This document shows, piece by piece, positions 7,798-13,678 of a stretch of 64,000 nucleotides of DNA (the first letter of the stretch is position 1; each line of letters starts with the position of its first letter). Source of the stretch: an uncultured Ruminococcus sp. Its GTDB lineage: Bacteria; Bacillota; Clostridia; Oscillospirales; Ruminococcaceae. A program made the translations under genes and the position numbers. The stretch is from NCBI GenBank assembly GCA_946413815.1, contig CAMKMD010000015.1, forward strand, positions 1-64,000, written 5' to 3'. The notes under the pieces are model-generated. The model worked only from the letters and a program-made list of their open reading frames with translations. It did no database searches and was not told the origin of the DNA.

Positions 7798-8316
7798 ATG
7801 TCGGATAAAAAAGCGCTTATCGTAATTGATATGCAGAATGATTATCTCTGGGAGAAAAGGAAGGCAATGTTCTGCTATGATACAAAATCACTTGTTGATG
7901 CTGTTAATGAGGCCGTGGCTGAATACAGCAACAAAGGCTGGGACATCATTTACATTGAACAGGTATTTCCCGACTTGATCACAAATAAATGGATAATCGG
8001 GTTTTCGATAAAAAACACTGAAGGTGCAGAGCTGTATAACGGACTCAATGTCATATCAGAACATATATTTGAGAAAAATCTTCCGGACAGTTTTACATCA
8101 AAGGCTTTCAGGGAGTTTGTACGCAATAAAGGCTACAATGAAGTTGCGCTCTGCGGGCTTGATGAATGCGGATGTGTCGGCGCTACAGCTAAAGGTGCAG
8201 TAAAGGCAGGTATCAGCGTCTCTCTTATCGAAGACGCGACGGGCAGAAGATTTTCAAAAGAAAAGGTAGATAAGATGCGAAGAAAGCTGAATAAGCTTGG
8301 TGTTAATTATATATAG
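7798..8316 (+). CDS. Isochorismatase-family cysteine hydrolase
   Basis: 172 aa. The cysteine-hydrolase triad is visible: Asp in IVIDMQNDY, Lys in FEKNLPDSF, and the nucleophilic Cys in ECGCVGATAKGA. The family includes nicotinamidases and isochorismatases, which hydrolyse small amides or vinyl ethers; the substrate cannot be assigned. It is co-transcribed with tetR and therefore probably induced by a small molecule sensed by that repressor. Its presence on a spore-gene intervening element is unusual. Confidence 0.85.
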   Translation: MSDKKALIVIDMQNDYLWEKRKAMFCYDTKSLVDAVNEAVAEYSNKGWDIIYIEQVFPDLITNKWIIGFSIKNTEGAELYNGLNVISEHIFEKNLPDSFTSKAFREFVRNKGYNEVALCGLDECGCVGATAKGAVKAGISVSLIEDATGRRFSKEKVDKMRRKLNKLGVNYI

Positions 8317-8319
8317 GAT

Positions 8320-8360
8320 AATCCCCGTAGACGGTCGTCATTGCCGTTTACGGGGATTTT
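8320..8360 (+). terminator. Terminator between hydrolase and recombinase
   Basis: AATCCCCGTAGACGG and CCGTTTACGGGGATT form a 15-bp stem (one G-T pair) followed by TTTT. It uncouples recombinase transcription from the TetR operon. Confidence 0.85.
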
Positions 8361-8390
8361 GGTATATCGACAGCATTTATCGCATACTGT
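8361..8390 (+). promoter_or_regulatory. Possible sporulation-type promoter of the recombinase
   Basis: GGTATATC (8361-8368), 14 bp, CATACTGT (8383-8390). The spacing and the CATAC core resemble the sigma-E consensus; no sigma-A promoter is seen in this gap. The match is partial, so the call is tentative. Confidence 0.35.
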
Positions 8391-8419
8391 ATTGCAGAGA
8401 TCGTATTACGGAGGTTTGT

Positions 8420-9862
8420 ATGGATGAATACTGTATGTATCTGAGAAAGTCGAGAGCTGATATGGAGGCAGAGAGACGAGGCGAGGGAGAAACTCTCAGC
8501 AGACACAGAGATATGCTGACAGAGCTTGCTGCCAGACTCGGGCTTAATGTTGTTACTGTTTATAAAGAAATAGTCAGCGGTGAAAGCATTTCCGCAAGGC
8601 CCCAGATGCAGAAGATGCTTGAAGAAGTGGGAAAAGGCAGTTATTCGGGGGTCATTGTTGCTGAGATTGAGAGGCTCGCAAGAGGAGATACGATAGATCA
8701 GGGTGTAGTTGCACGTACATTCAGGCAATCCTCTACAAAGATAATCACGCCCGCTAAAATATACGATCCGTGTGATGAGTTTGACGAGGAGTTTTTTGAG
8801 TTCTCCCTGTTTATGAGCCGCCGTGAATACAAGACCATACGCAGGCGTATGCAGGCGGGAAGGCTTGCTGCAGTCAAGGAAGGAAACTATATCGCATCCG
8901 CTGCGCCTTATGGCTACAGGAAAATAACGACTGCACAGGGTATACATACACTTGAAATAATTCCGGAAGAAGCGGAGGTCGTCAGGCTGATATTTGAAAT
9001 GAGAAAGAAAGGTCATGGTGCAGTGTTCATTGCCCATGAGCTTGACAGAACAGGTATACGCCCGCAGAAAAGCAGTAAATGGGAACCTTCTAGTATACGG
9101 CGGATACTTGATAATCCTGTATACTGTGGAAAGCTGAGATGGAAAAGCAGCAGTGAGAACTCCGAACTGTATAATGGCTTCCATAGGGAGATAATCAGCA
9201 AAGATGACTATTCTATGATACATGATAAAAAAGGACCGTCAGTCCTGTCTGACAGAGAAATGCTGAACTATTATCACGGTCTGGTCTACTGCGGATGCTG
9301 CGGCGGACAAATGAGGAGGAGATATGTATGTTCAAGCGGCAGGGAGTATATGCTTTGTGACTCTTATGAATGCAGAGGCAAAGTCGTCGGCTCCACCTTT
9401 GAAGCAGTGGACGAGTCTGTTTTAGCCTGTATCAGGCTTCTGACAAGTCGTATCAGTGAACCGCTTGTCTGCCGGAACTCAGAGTATAGCTGTGATGAAA
9501 GAAAGAATATAGCCGTCAGATCCGAGCTTCGTTCAGCTGAACGAAAGCTTTCACGGATGTATGACCTGCTTGAAGATGGGGTATATGACAGGGATATCTT
9601 CAACGAACGTTCGGAAGAACTGTTACAGAGGATCGAATCTCTAAGGAAGGCTTCAGCTGAGGAGAAACGTGATGTTTCCTTGTTTCAAGATATATTGTCA
9701 GCTGATTTACATGAGGTCGTTGAGTCTTTTCCGGACGCAAAGCCCGCCGAAAAGAACGCTCTTCTCAATGCGGCAGTGTACCGGATAGAATACAGGAAGA
9801 CTGCGCGTACATACCGTAACAGGGGCAACGACCCTTTAACGCTGGAAGTCTTCTTCCGATAA
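8420..9862 (+). CDS. Large serine recombinase of the cotJC element
   Basis: 480 aa from ATG 8420, which has GGAGG 5 bp upstream; longer in-frame starts lack a ribosome site. The N-terminal resolvase domain (about 3-150) has YLRKSR with catalytic Ser11 and EIERLARG with active-site arginines. A recombinase domain (about 165-275) contains PYGYRK and the DNPVY motif. A zinc ribbon (CGCC at 291-294, Cys304, Cys313, Cys318) and a C-terminal coiled coil (about 370-410) complete the large serine integrase plan. Such enzymes cut at a 2-bp core within short att sites; its stop lies about 25 bp from the proposed core. It is expected to excise the element and restore cotJC. Confidence 0.93.
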   Translation: MDEYCMYLRKSRADMEAERRGEGETLSRHRDMLTELAARLGLNVVTVYKEIVSGESISARPQMQKMLEEVGKGSYSGVIVAEIERLARGDTIDQGVVARTFRQSSTKIITPAKIYDPCDEFDEEFFEFSLFMSRREYKTIRRRMQAGRLAAVKEGNYIASAAPYGYRKITTAQGIHTLEIIPEEAEVVRLIFEMRKKGHGAVFIAHELDRTGIRPQKSSKWEPSSIRRILDNPVYCGKLRWKSSSENSELYNGFHREIISKDDYSMIHDKKGPSVLSDREMLNYYHGLVYCGCCGGQMRRRYVCSSGREYMLCDSYECRGKVVGSTFEAVDESVLACIRLLTSRISEPLVCRNSEYSCDERKNIAVRSELRSAERKLSRMYDLLEDGVYDRDIFNERSEELLQRIESLRKASAEEKRDVSLFQDILSADLHEVVESFPDAKPAEKNALLNAAVYRIEYRKTARTYRNRGNDPLTLEVFFR

Positions 9863-9907
9863 TCATGCAGCACTCCGGTATGCAGTTTTTTTCTCATACT
9901 GCCACAT
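9863..9907 (-). CDS. cotJC: cotJC 5' segment (first seven codons) reading into the element
   Basis: ATG 9907 lies 2 bp after the cotJB stop, with AGGAG six bases upstream. It encodes MWQYEKK, the conserved CotJC N-terminus (family pattern MW-x-YEKKLQYPV), then seven element-encoded residues and a stop at 9863-9865. As it stands the ORF makes only a 14-aa peptide. Joined at the AAA codon to position 6761 it restores cotJC. Confidence 0.85.
   Translation of the reverse strand: MWQYEKKTAYRSAA
9870..9905 (-). other. Attachment site at the cotJB-proximal end of the element
   Basis: Read on the minus strand, cotJC codons through GAG, a run of seven A (9892-9886) containing the core AA (9889-9888), then element arm CTGCATACC (9885-9877). 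This arm is the mirror image of GGTATACAG at 6775-6767. Confidence 0.75.
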
Positions 9908-9909
9908 AG

Positions 9910-10158
9910 TCAGCTCCTTTCCCAGGGCCATGGGTCATTGACCCAGTCCCAGCTCTGTTCTGCAGTGCTCTGCTCCGGTACTATCGGACCAAAACGCCTT
10001 ATATACTCATCCACTGCTGTCTCACGCATATCCTTATATCTTCTGAACAGCGCAAGTCCGCGGCGGCACGAAGGATGGGTGTCGAGATAAAGATTAAGCT
10101 CTTTCAGGGCAAAATCATATTGCCTGATACGTTTCATAAGCGCATTCTTTTCATTCAT
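9910..10158 (-). CDS. cotJB: Spore coat protein CotJB
   Basis: 82 aa from ATG 10158, chosen because it overlaps the cotJA stop as ATGA and is preceded by GGGGGTGG. The CotJB pattern is clear: LNLYLDTHPSC, a central helical RRYKDMRETAVDEYIRRFGP, and the ending DWVNDPWPWE. CotJB is a small inner spore-coat component made in the mother cell with CotJA and CotJC. Its 3' end encodes the ribosome site for the split cotJC. Confidence 0.9.
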   Translation of the reverse strand: MNEKNALMKRIRQYDFALKELNLYLDTHPSCRRGLALFRRYKDMRETAVDEYIRRFGPIVPEQSTAEQSWDWVNDPWPWERS

Positions 10159-10394
10159 CTGCTGCCACCCCCTTTGAAGGGCCTGACAAGTTCCGGGAAT
10201 AAGGTGCCGCTGCACATTGCCTCTTCTTCGTTGTATACCTCACGCCACTGCTGATAGGGGACATAAGCCATGGCGAGTGGTGTATCTGCGGGAAACGTGC
10301 TCATGTCGCCACCCGGCAGTTCATCGGCTGTCCGGTCATTGCTGCGGAACGGAAATACCTGCGCTGCTGTATCGTCAAACAGATTCACATTCAT
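10155..10394 (-). CDS. cotJA: Spore coat associated protein CotJA
   Basis: 79 aa from ATG 10394, with GGAGG eight bases upstream; longer in-frame starts were rejected. The family hallmark PLAMAYVPYQQW and the GTLFPELVRPF segment are present. First gene of cotJABC. It indicates that this lineage keeps at least part of the sporulation programme. No sigma-A promoter is seen upstream. Confidence 0.88.
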   Translation of the reverse strand: MNVNLFDDTAAQVFPFRSNDRTADELPGGDMSTFPADTPLAMAYVPYQQWREVYNEEEAMCSGTLFPELVRPFKGGGSR

Positions 10395-10414
10395 CTGTGT
10401 TCCTCCTTTCTGTA

Positions 10415-10438
10415 TGCAGGGCTTATATTTTCCCTGCA
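10415..10438. repeat. Inverted repeat upstream of cotJA
   Basis: TGCAGGG (10415-10421) and CCCTGCA (10432-10438) flank 10 bp about 20 bp before the cotJA start. It could be an mRNA hairpin or operator; no function is assigned. Confidence 0.4.
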
Positions 10439-10472
10439 GTATATTATATTCAGAAAGACAGACAGATGACAA

Positions 10473-10495
10473 AAGGGCGCACAGTGTACGCCCTT
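10473..10495 (-). terminator. Terminator of the Crp/Fnr gene
   Basis: AAGGGCG / CGCCCTT stem just past the stop codon at 10502, followed on the minus strand by TTTTG. Confidence 0.75.
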
Positions 10496-10501
10496 GAATA
10501 A

Positions 10502-11161
10502 TCAATCCTGAGGTATAAGTATACGGAAACGCCGTTTATTAAGCTCTATAACGCCCTCACGTTTTAGTCTTGCTATCTCTCTCTGAAGTGCACTGCGGTT
10601 TACACAGAGATAGTCAGCCATAGCAGTCATGGAGAATGGAATCTCGGGTACTGAGCCTGCGGGGCTGTTGTCCTGGGTTATCTGGAGGAAGCTGAGCAGC
10701 TTCTCCCCTATTGTGCGCTGCGAGAGTATTTCGATATGCTCGCTAAGTGACATAGCCTTTTCGGACATAAGCATCAGAAGATTCTCAACTACGATAGAAT
10801 GGCATACACAGGCATTTTCGCATCTTTTTAGAATATCCTCACGGTGTATGAACAGCACTGTACAGTCCGTATCTGCGACAAGCTCGACAGATGTACGGTG
10901 AGAACCGGTAAATGTGAAGAATTCACCGAATATGCTCTGCTCTCCGAGAGTATCCGCTATAGTGCGCACACCATTGATATCGTATCGGAGCATACTGGCC
11001 GTACCTGACAGAATTATGCCTATCCGGTTGTTATCCCCTGAAAACGAGGCTATACGGCTGCCTGAACGAAAATGTTTCTCCTCTGCTCTGAGACAGTCCA
11101 GCATCCGGCAGCAGTCATCCTTTGAAACTCCTTTGAACAGAATATTATCCACTGATAACAT
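10502..11161 (-). CDS. Crp/Fnr-family transcriptional regulator
   Basis: 219 aa. Residues about 15-120 form a cyclic-nucleotide-binding fold (GDNNRIGIILSGTASMLRYD, LGEQSIFGEF); the C-terminal winged helix (about 150-215) includes MADYLCVNRSALQREIARLKREG. There is no N-terminal iron-sulfur cysteine set as in classical FNR, so the signal is unknown. It has its own promoter and a palindrome in its 5' region suggesting autoregulation, and it is divergent from an NrdD-tail-like gene. Confidence 0.88.
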   Translation of the reverse strand: MLSVDNILFKGVSKDDCCRMLDCLRAEEKHFRSGSRIASFSGDNNRIGIILSGTASMLRYDINGVRTIADTLGEQSIFGEFFTFTGSHRTSVELVADTDCTVLFIHREDILKRCENACVCHSIVVENLLMLMSEKAMSLSEHIEILSQRTIGEKLLSFLQITQDNSPAGSVPEIPFSMTAMADYLCVNRSALQREIARLKREGVIELNKRRFRILIPQD

Positions 11162-11185
11162 ATTTTCCCTCCTGTTGTATGATAA

Positions 11186-11199
11186 GTTGCAATTGCAAC
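11186..11199. promoter_or_regulatory. Palindromic site in the Crp/Fnr gene leader
   Basis: Perfect 14-bp palindrome GTTGCAATTGCAAC, downstream of the -10 box of the regulator gene. A candidate autoregulatory operator, although it differs from the classical FNR box. Confidence 0.5.
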
Positions 11200-11217
11200 A
11201 GACCTTTCTGTTATTCT

Positions 11218-11246
11218 ATGATATACTATTTTTGCAGCGAAGTCAA
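11218..11246 (-). promoter_or_regulatory. Promoter of the Crp/Fnr gene
   Basis: Minus strand TTGACT (11246-11241), 17-bp spacer, TATCAT (11223-11218). Confidence 0.7.
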
Positions 11247-11293
11247 GTACCTGGCTGTTTTTGAAATCTAAATCTATCTGGAGGTATACAGAA

Positions 11294-11563
11294 ATGAACA
11301 TAAACGTTATCGGGAACAAGATGTCTGAGACAGAGATCAACGCCTACATCGACTACGGCAAGAAAAAGTATGTCGGTAGAGAGATAACCGGTATTACTAT
11401 AAAGGCTGACGGAGACTATGTTGACCTGAAGTACGATTTCAAGCCGGCTGATATACCGTTTGAACGTATAAGACGTATCACCGGTTACCTTGTAGGAACA
11501 CTTGACCGTTTCAACGATGGAAAACGTGCTGAGGAACATGATCGTGTGAAACACAGCGTATAA
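11294..11563 (+). CDS. Small protein resembling the C-terminal tail of class III ribonucleotide reductase
   Basis: 89 aa from ATG 11294, with GGAGG upstream. The segment RRITGYLVGTLDRFNDGKRAEEHDRVKH resembles the tail found in anaerobic ribonucleoside-triphosphate reductases (NrdD), and similar stand-alone ORFs are often annotated under that name. It lacks the glycyl-radical and catalytic domains, so it cannot be a reductase. Its role is unknown. It is a single-gene unit closed by a strong terminator. Confidence 0.55.
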   Translation: MNINVIGNKMSETEINAYIDYGKKKYVGREITGITIKADGDYVDLKYDFKPADIPFERIRRITGYLVGTLDRFNDGKRAEEHDRVKHSV

Positions 11564-11567
11564 TAAT

Positions 11568-11601
11568 AAAGAAAAGGGCGCATATATGCGCCCTTTTCTT
11601 T
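11568..11601. terminator. Bidirectional terminator
   Basis: Long perfect stem AAAGAAAAGGGCGCAT / ATGCGCCCTTTTCTTT between the converging small gene and ldh. Confidence 0.85.
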
Positions 11602-11613
11602 ATGCTATTTCTA

Positions 11614-12567
11614 TCAGAGTTTAAGACCCTCAAAATTTTCCTCGAGGACTGCAGCAGAATCCTTGAATTTCTTCATCTCATCATCAGTAAGGGAGAGTTC
11701 AAGTATCTCCTTTACACCATTTCTGCCTATAATACAAGGAACTCCGATAAACACTCCCCTGCTGCCGTACTCGCCGCAGAGTTTTGCTGATACTGTCAGC
11801 ACGCTGTTCTCGTCACCGAGGATAGCTTTTACGATGCGGGTTATTGCCATACCTATCCCGTAGTAGGTAGCGCGTTTTGCCTCGATGATCTTATAGGCTG
11901 CTGTGCGCACCTGTTCCTCTATCTTTTCCATATCATCCATGCTGTAATCATTATCCCCGGATTCAAGTATCTTTGAGACCTGCTTTGTTGCAAGCATTAC
12001 CTGTGAGAGGGGGACAAATTCACTGTCGCCGTGCTCTCCCATAACATAAGCATGGATATTTTTCGGATCAACTGTGAAATAATCGCCTAAAAGATAACGA
12101 AGTCTTGCTGTATCAAGAGAGGTACCTGTGCCGATAACTCTTGACGCACCGAAGCGTGAAAGCTCATAAGTTACGCGGGTCATTATATCTACCGGGTTTG
12201 TTGCAACAAGGAAGATGCCGTCAAAACCGGATTTTACAACAGGGCCGATTATCGAACGGAATACCTCGGTATTTCTTTGCAGAAGGTCAAGACGTGTTTC
12301 GCCCTCCTTCTGTGCTACGCCGGCTGCTATAACTATTATATCTGCATCCTTGCAGTCATGATATTCACCTGCATATATCTTCATATTTGACTTTGCGAAC
12401 GCAAGTCCGTGGTTGAGGTCCATTGCTTCGCCGTTCGCACGTTCTTTATTAACGTCTATGAGCACAAGCTCATTTGCAATCCCCCCCTGGTTCACAAGTG
12501 CGTATGCAAAACTCATTCCAACCATTCCAGTTCCTATAAGAACTACTTTTCGTCTGTCTGTATTCAT
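11614..12567 (-). CDS. ldh: L-lactate dehydrogenase
   Basis: 317 aa, normal LDH length. The Rossmann motif GTGMVGMSFA near the N-terminus binds NADH. The active-site loop AGVAQKEGETR carries Gln, the pyruvate-specific residue (malate dehydrogenases have Arg). Catalytic His is in MGEHGDSE and the substrate Arg follows in NPVDIMTRV / TSLDTARLR. It reduces pyruvate to L-lactate, regenerating NAD+ in fermentation. Single gene behind a perfect sigma-A promoter. Confidence 0.95.
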   Translation of the reverse strand: MNTDRRKVVLIGTGMVGMSFAYALVNQGGIANELVLIDVNKERANGEAMDLNHGLAFAKSNMKIYAGEYHDCKDADIIVIAAGVAQKEGETRLDLLQRNTEVFRSIIGPVVKSGFDGIFLVATNPVDIMTRVTYELSRFGASRVIGTGTSLDTARLRYLLGDYFTVDPKNIHAYVMGEHGDSEFVPLSQVMLATKQVSKILESGDNDYSMDDMEKIEEQVRTAAYKIIEAKRATYYGIGMAITRIVKAILGDENSVLTVSAKLCGEYGSRGVFIGVPCIIGRNGVKEILELSLTDDEMKKFKDSAAVLEENFEGLKL

Positions 12568-12614
12568 TTATTCCTGCTCCTTTACTATTAGATGGTGTGT
12601 ACTTGCCTCTTATT

Positions 12615-12643
12615 ATTATACCCGTTACGGAAAGATGTGTCAA
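12615..12643 (-). promoter_or_regulatory. Sigma-A promoter of ldh
   Basis: Minus strand TTGACA (12643-12638), 17-bp spacer, TATAAT (12620-12615). Confidence 0.85.
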
Positions 12644-12680
12644 TACAAATGCTGAATGTAGAAAAATAAGAAAAATCCCC

Positions 12681-12709
12681 TTGCAAAACTGTTAGAAATG
12701 TGGTATAAT
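12681..12709 (+). promoter_or_regulatory. Promoter of the cohesin-like/dockerin gene
   Basis: TTGCAA (12681-12686), 17-bp spacer, TATAAT (12704-12709). Confidence 0.75.
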
Positions 12710-12747
12710 AAATATACTTATAAAATATTCTCCATGGAGGTATAAGG

Positions 12748-13632
12748 ATGAAGAAGTTATTTGCAGCAATAACTGCCGGAACACTCCTTTTTTCCGGCGG
12801 TTTGACAAGTATCAATGCAGCAGCAGCTCCCGACGGAGGATTCTCCACAGCTGAGATCTCCGCATCCGAAGTCAGACCTGTACTCTCACTGTCCGCTACG
12901 GAGATAAGCTACGATAAGATCCCGGATGACCGTATTGTGAACGTTACTCTCACAGTAAGTGATTCCTTCAAAAAGTATTCGACAGTTGAGCTTTGGACAG
13001 TATTTGATGACAGACTGACAGTTGTTACGGACAAGGATGGATACCCTGCCGCAAAGGCCGGCGATGCAGTAAGGCTTTTAAAGTCTTGTTTCCGTTTTCC
13101 CGGATACTATGACGGCAAGGCAAAAAAACTTGTGAACATGAACGGAGTAAGGATGATCACTGCCGGAACTGCTGACTACGGACTGGACGGAACACTCTTT
13201 ACCGTTCCGGTAATCCTGCCTGAAAACGTTAAGGCAGGTGACAAATTCACGCTCAGTTTCTTCTATGCAGACCGCTCTACAACCAACAATGATTTCGCAA
13301 ACAGTATGTTCACCAATTCACGCAATGATGATACCGGAAAACTGATGCAGGCCTGGGCTTTCACAAAAGGCCTGAAGGAGGGCAGTATCACTATTACCGG
13401 CGATTCCGCCCATACCCTCGGCGACGTAAACCTTGACGGCAAGATCACCGTTGCTGACGCTGTGGCTGTATTGCAGTTCATCGCAAATCAGAAGAAATAT
13501 GCACTCAATGACCAGGCTATAACCAATGCAGATGTTGACGGTCAGTCCGGAATTACCGGAACCGATGCCTCTGTAATCCAGAAGGTAGATGCAGGCGTAC
13601 TTAAAGTCAGCGATCTTCCATTAAAAAAATAA
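12748..13632 (+). CDS. Secreted protein with a cohesin-like beta domain and C-terminal type I dockerin
   Basis: 294 aa. Signal peptide 1-25 ends near INAAAA. Residues about 40-220 are a beta-rich domain with the segment VPVILPENVKAGDKF that recalls the cohesin/carbohydrate-binding beta-sandwich fold. Residues about 226-290 are a dockerin with two calcium loops (GDVNLDGKITVADAV and ADVDGQSGITGTDAS). Dockerins plug proteins into cohesins on scaffoldins. A single cohesin-like domain plus dockerin recalls ScaC-type adaptor scaffoldins, but the first domain could equally be a binding module. Single-gene unit. Confidence 0.75.
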   Translation: MKKLFAAITAGTLLFSGGLTSINAAAAPDGGFSTAEISASEVRPVLSLSATEISYDKIPDDRIVNVTLTVSDSFKKYSTVELWTVFDDRLTVVTDKDGYPAAKAGDAVRLLKSCFRFPGYYDGKAKKLVNMNGVRMITAGTADYGLDGTLFTVPVILPENVKAGDKFTLSFFYADRSTTNNDFANSMFTNSRNDDTGKLMQAWAFTKGLKEGSITITGDSAHTLGDVNLDGKITVADAVAVLQFIANQKKYALNDQAITNADVDGQSGITGTDASVIQKVDAGVLKVSDLPLKK

Positions 13633-13647
13633 CATTCAGACAGAACA

Positions 13648-13672
13648 GACCGCCCCGATAACGGAGCGGTCT
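13648..13672 (+). terminator. Terminator of the dockerin gene
   Basis: AGACCGC / GCGGTCT stem followed by TCTTTTTC, between converging genes. Confidence 0.75.
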
Positions 13673-13678
13673 TCTTTT

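Larger units (their letters stand above)
6764..9888. mobile_element. 3,125-bp serine-recombinase element interrupting cotJC (skin-like intervening element)
   Basis: Bounded by matching AA cores at 6764/6763 and 9889/9888. It carries an 86-aa ORF, a TetR regulator, an isochorismatase-like hydrolase and a 480-aa large serine recombinase whose stop lies about 25 bp from one end. Precise excision fuses MWQYEKK (after cotJB) to LQYPV... in frame. The excised circle junction would carry a near-perfect dyad (10 of 12 positions in the arms). All element genes are intact, which argues against decay. By analogy with the sigK skin element and SP-beta in spsM, it may be excised in the mother cell during sporulation; that timing is inference. 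Confidence 0.85.

Noticed and set aside
8297..8419. Extended 521-aa version of the recombinase
   Set aside because: The extra N-terminal residues overlap the hydrolase end and its terminator hairpin. ATG 8420 has GGAGG upstream and begins at the family's normal YLRKSR position.
9685..9897. 70-aa minus-strand ORF starting MRKKLHTGVLHD
   Set aside because: It is antisense to the recombinase 3' end; its apparent start is out of frame inside the cotJC 5' segment and has no ribosome site of its own.
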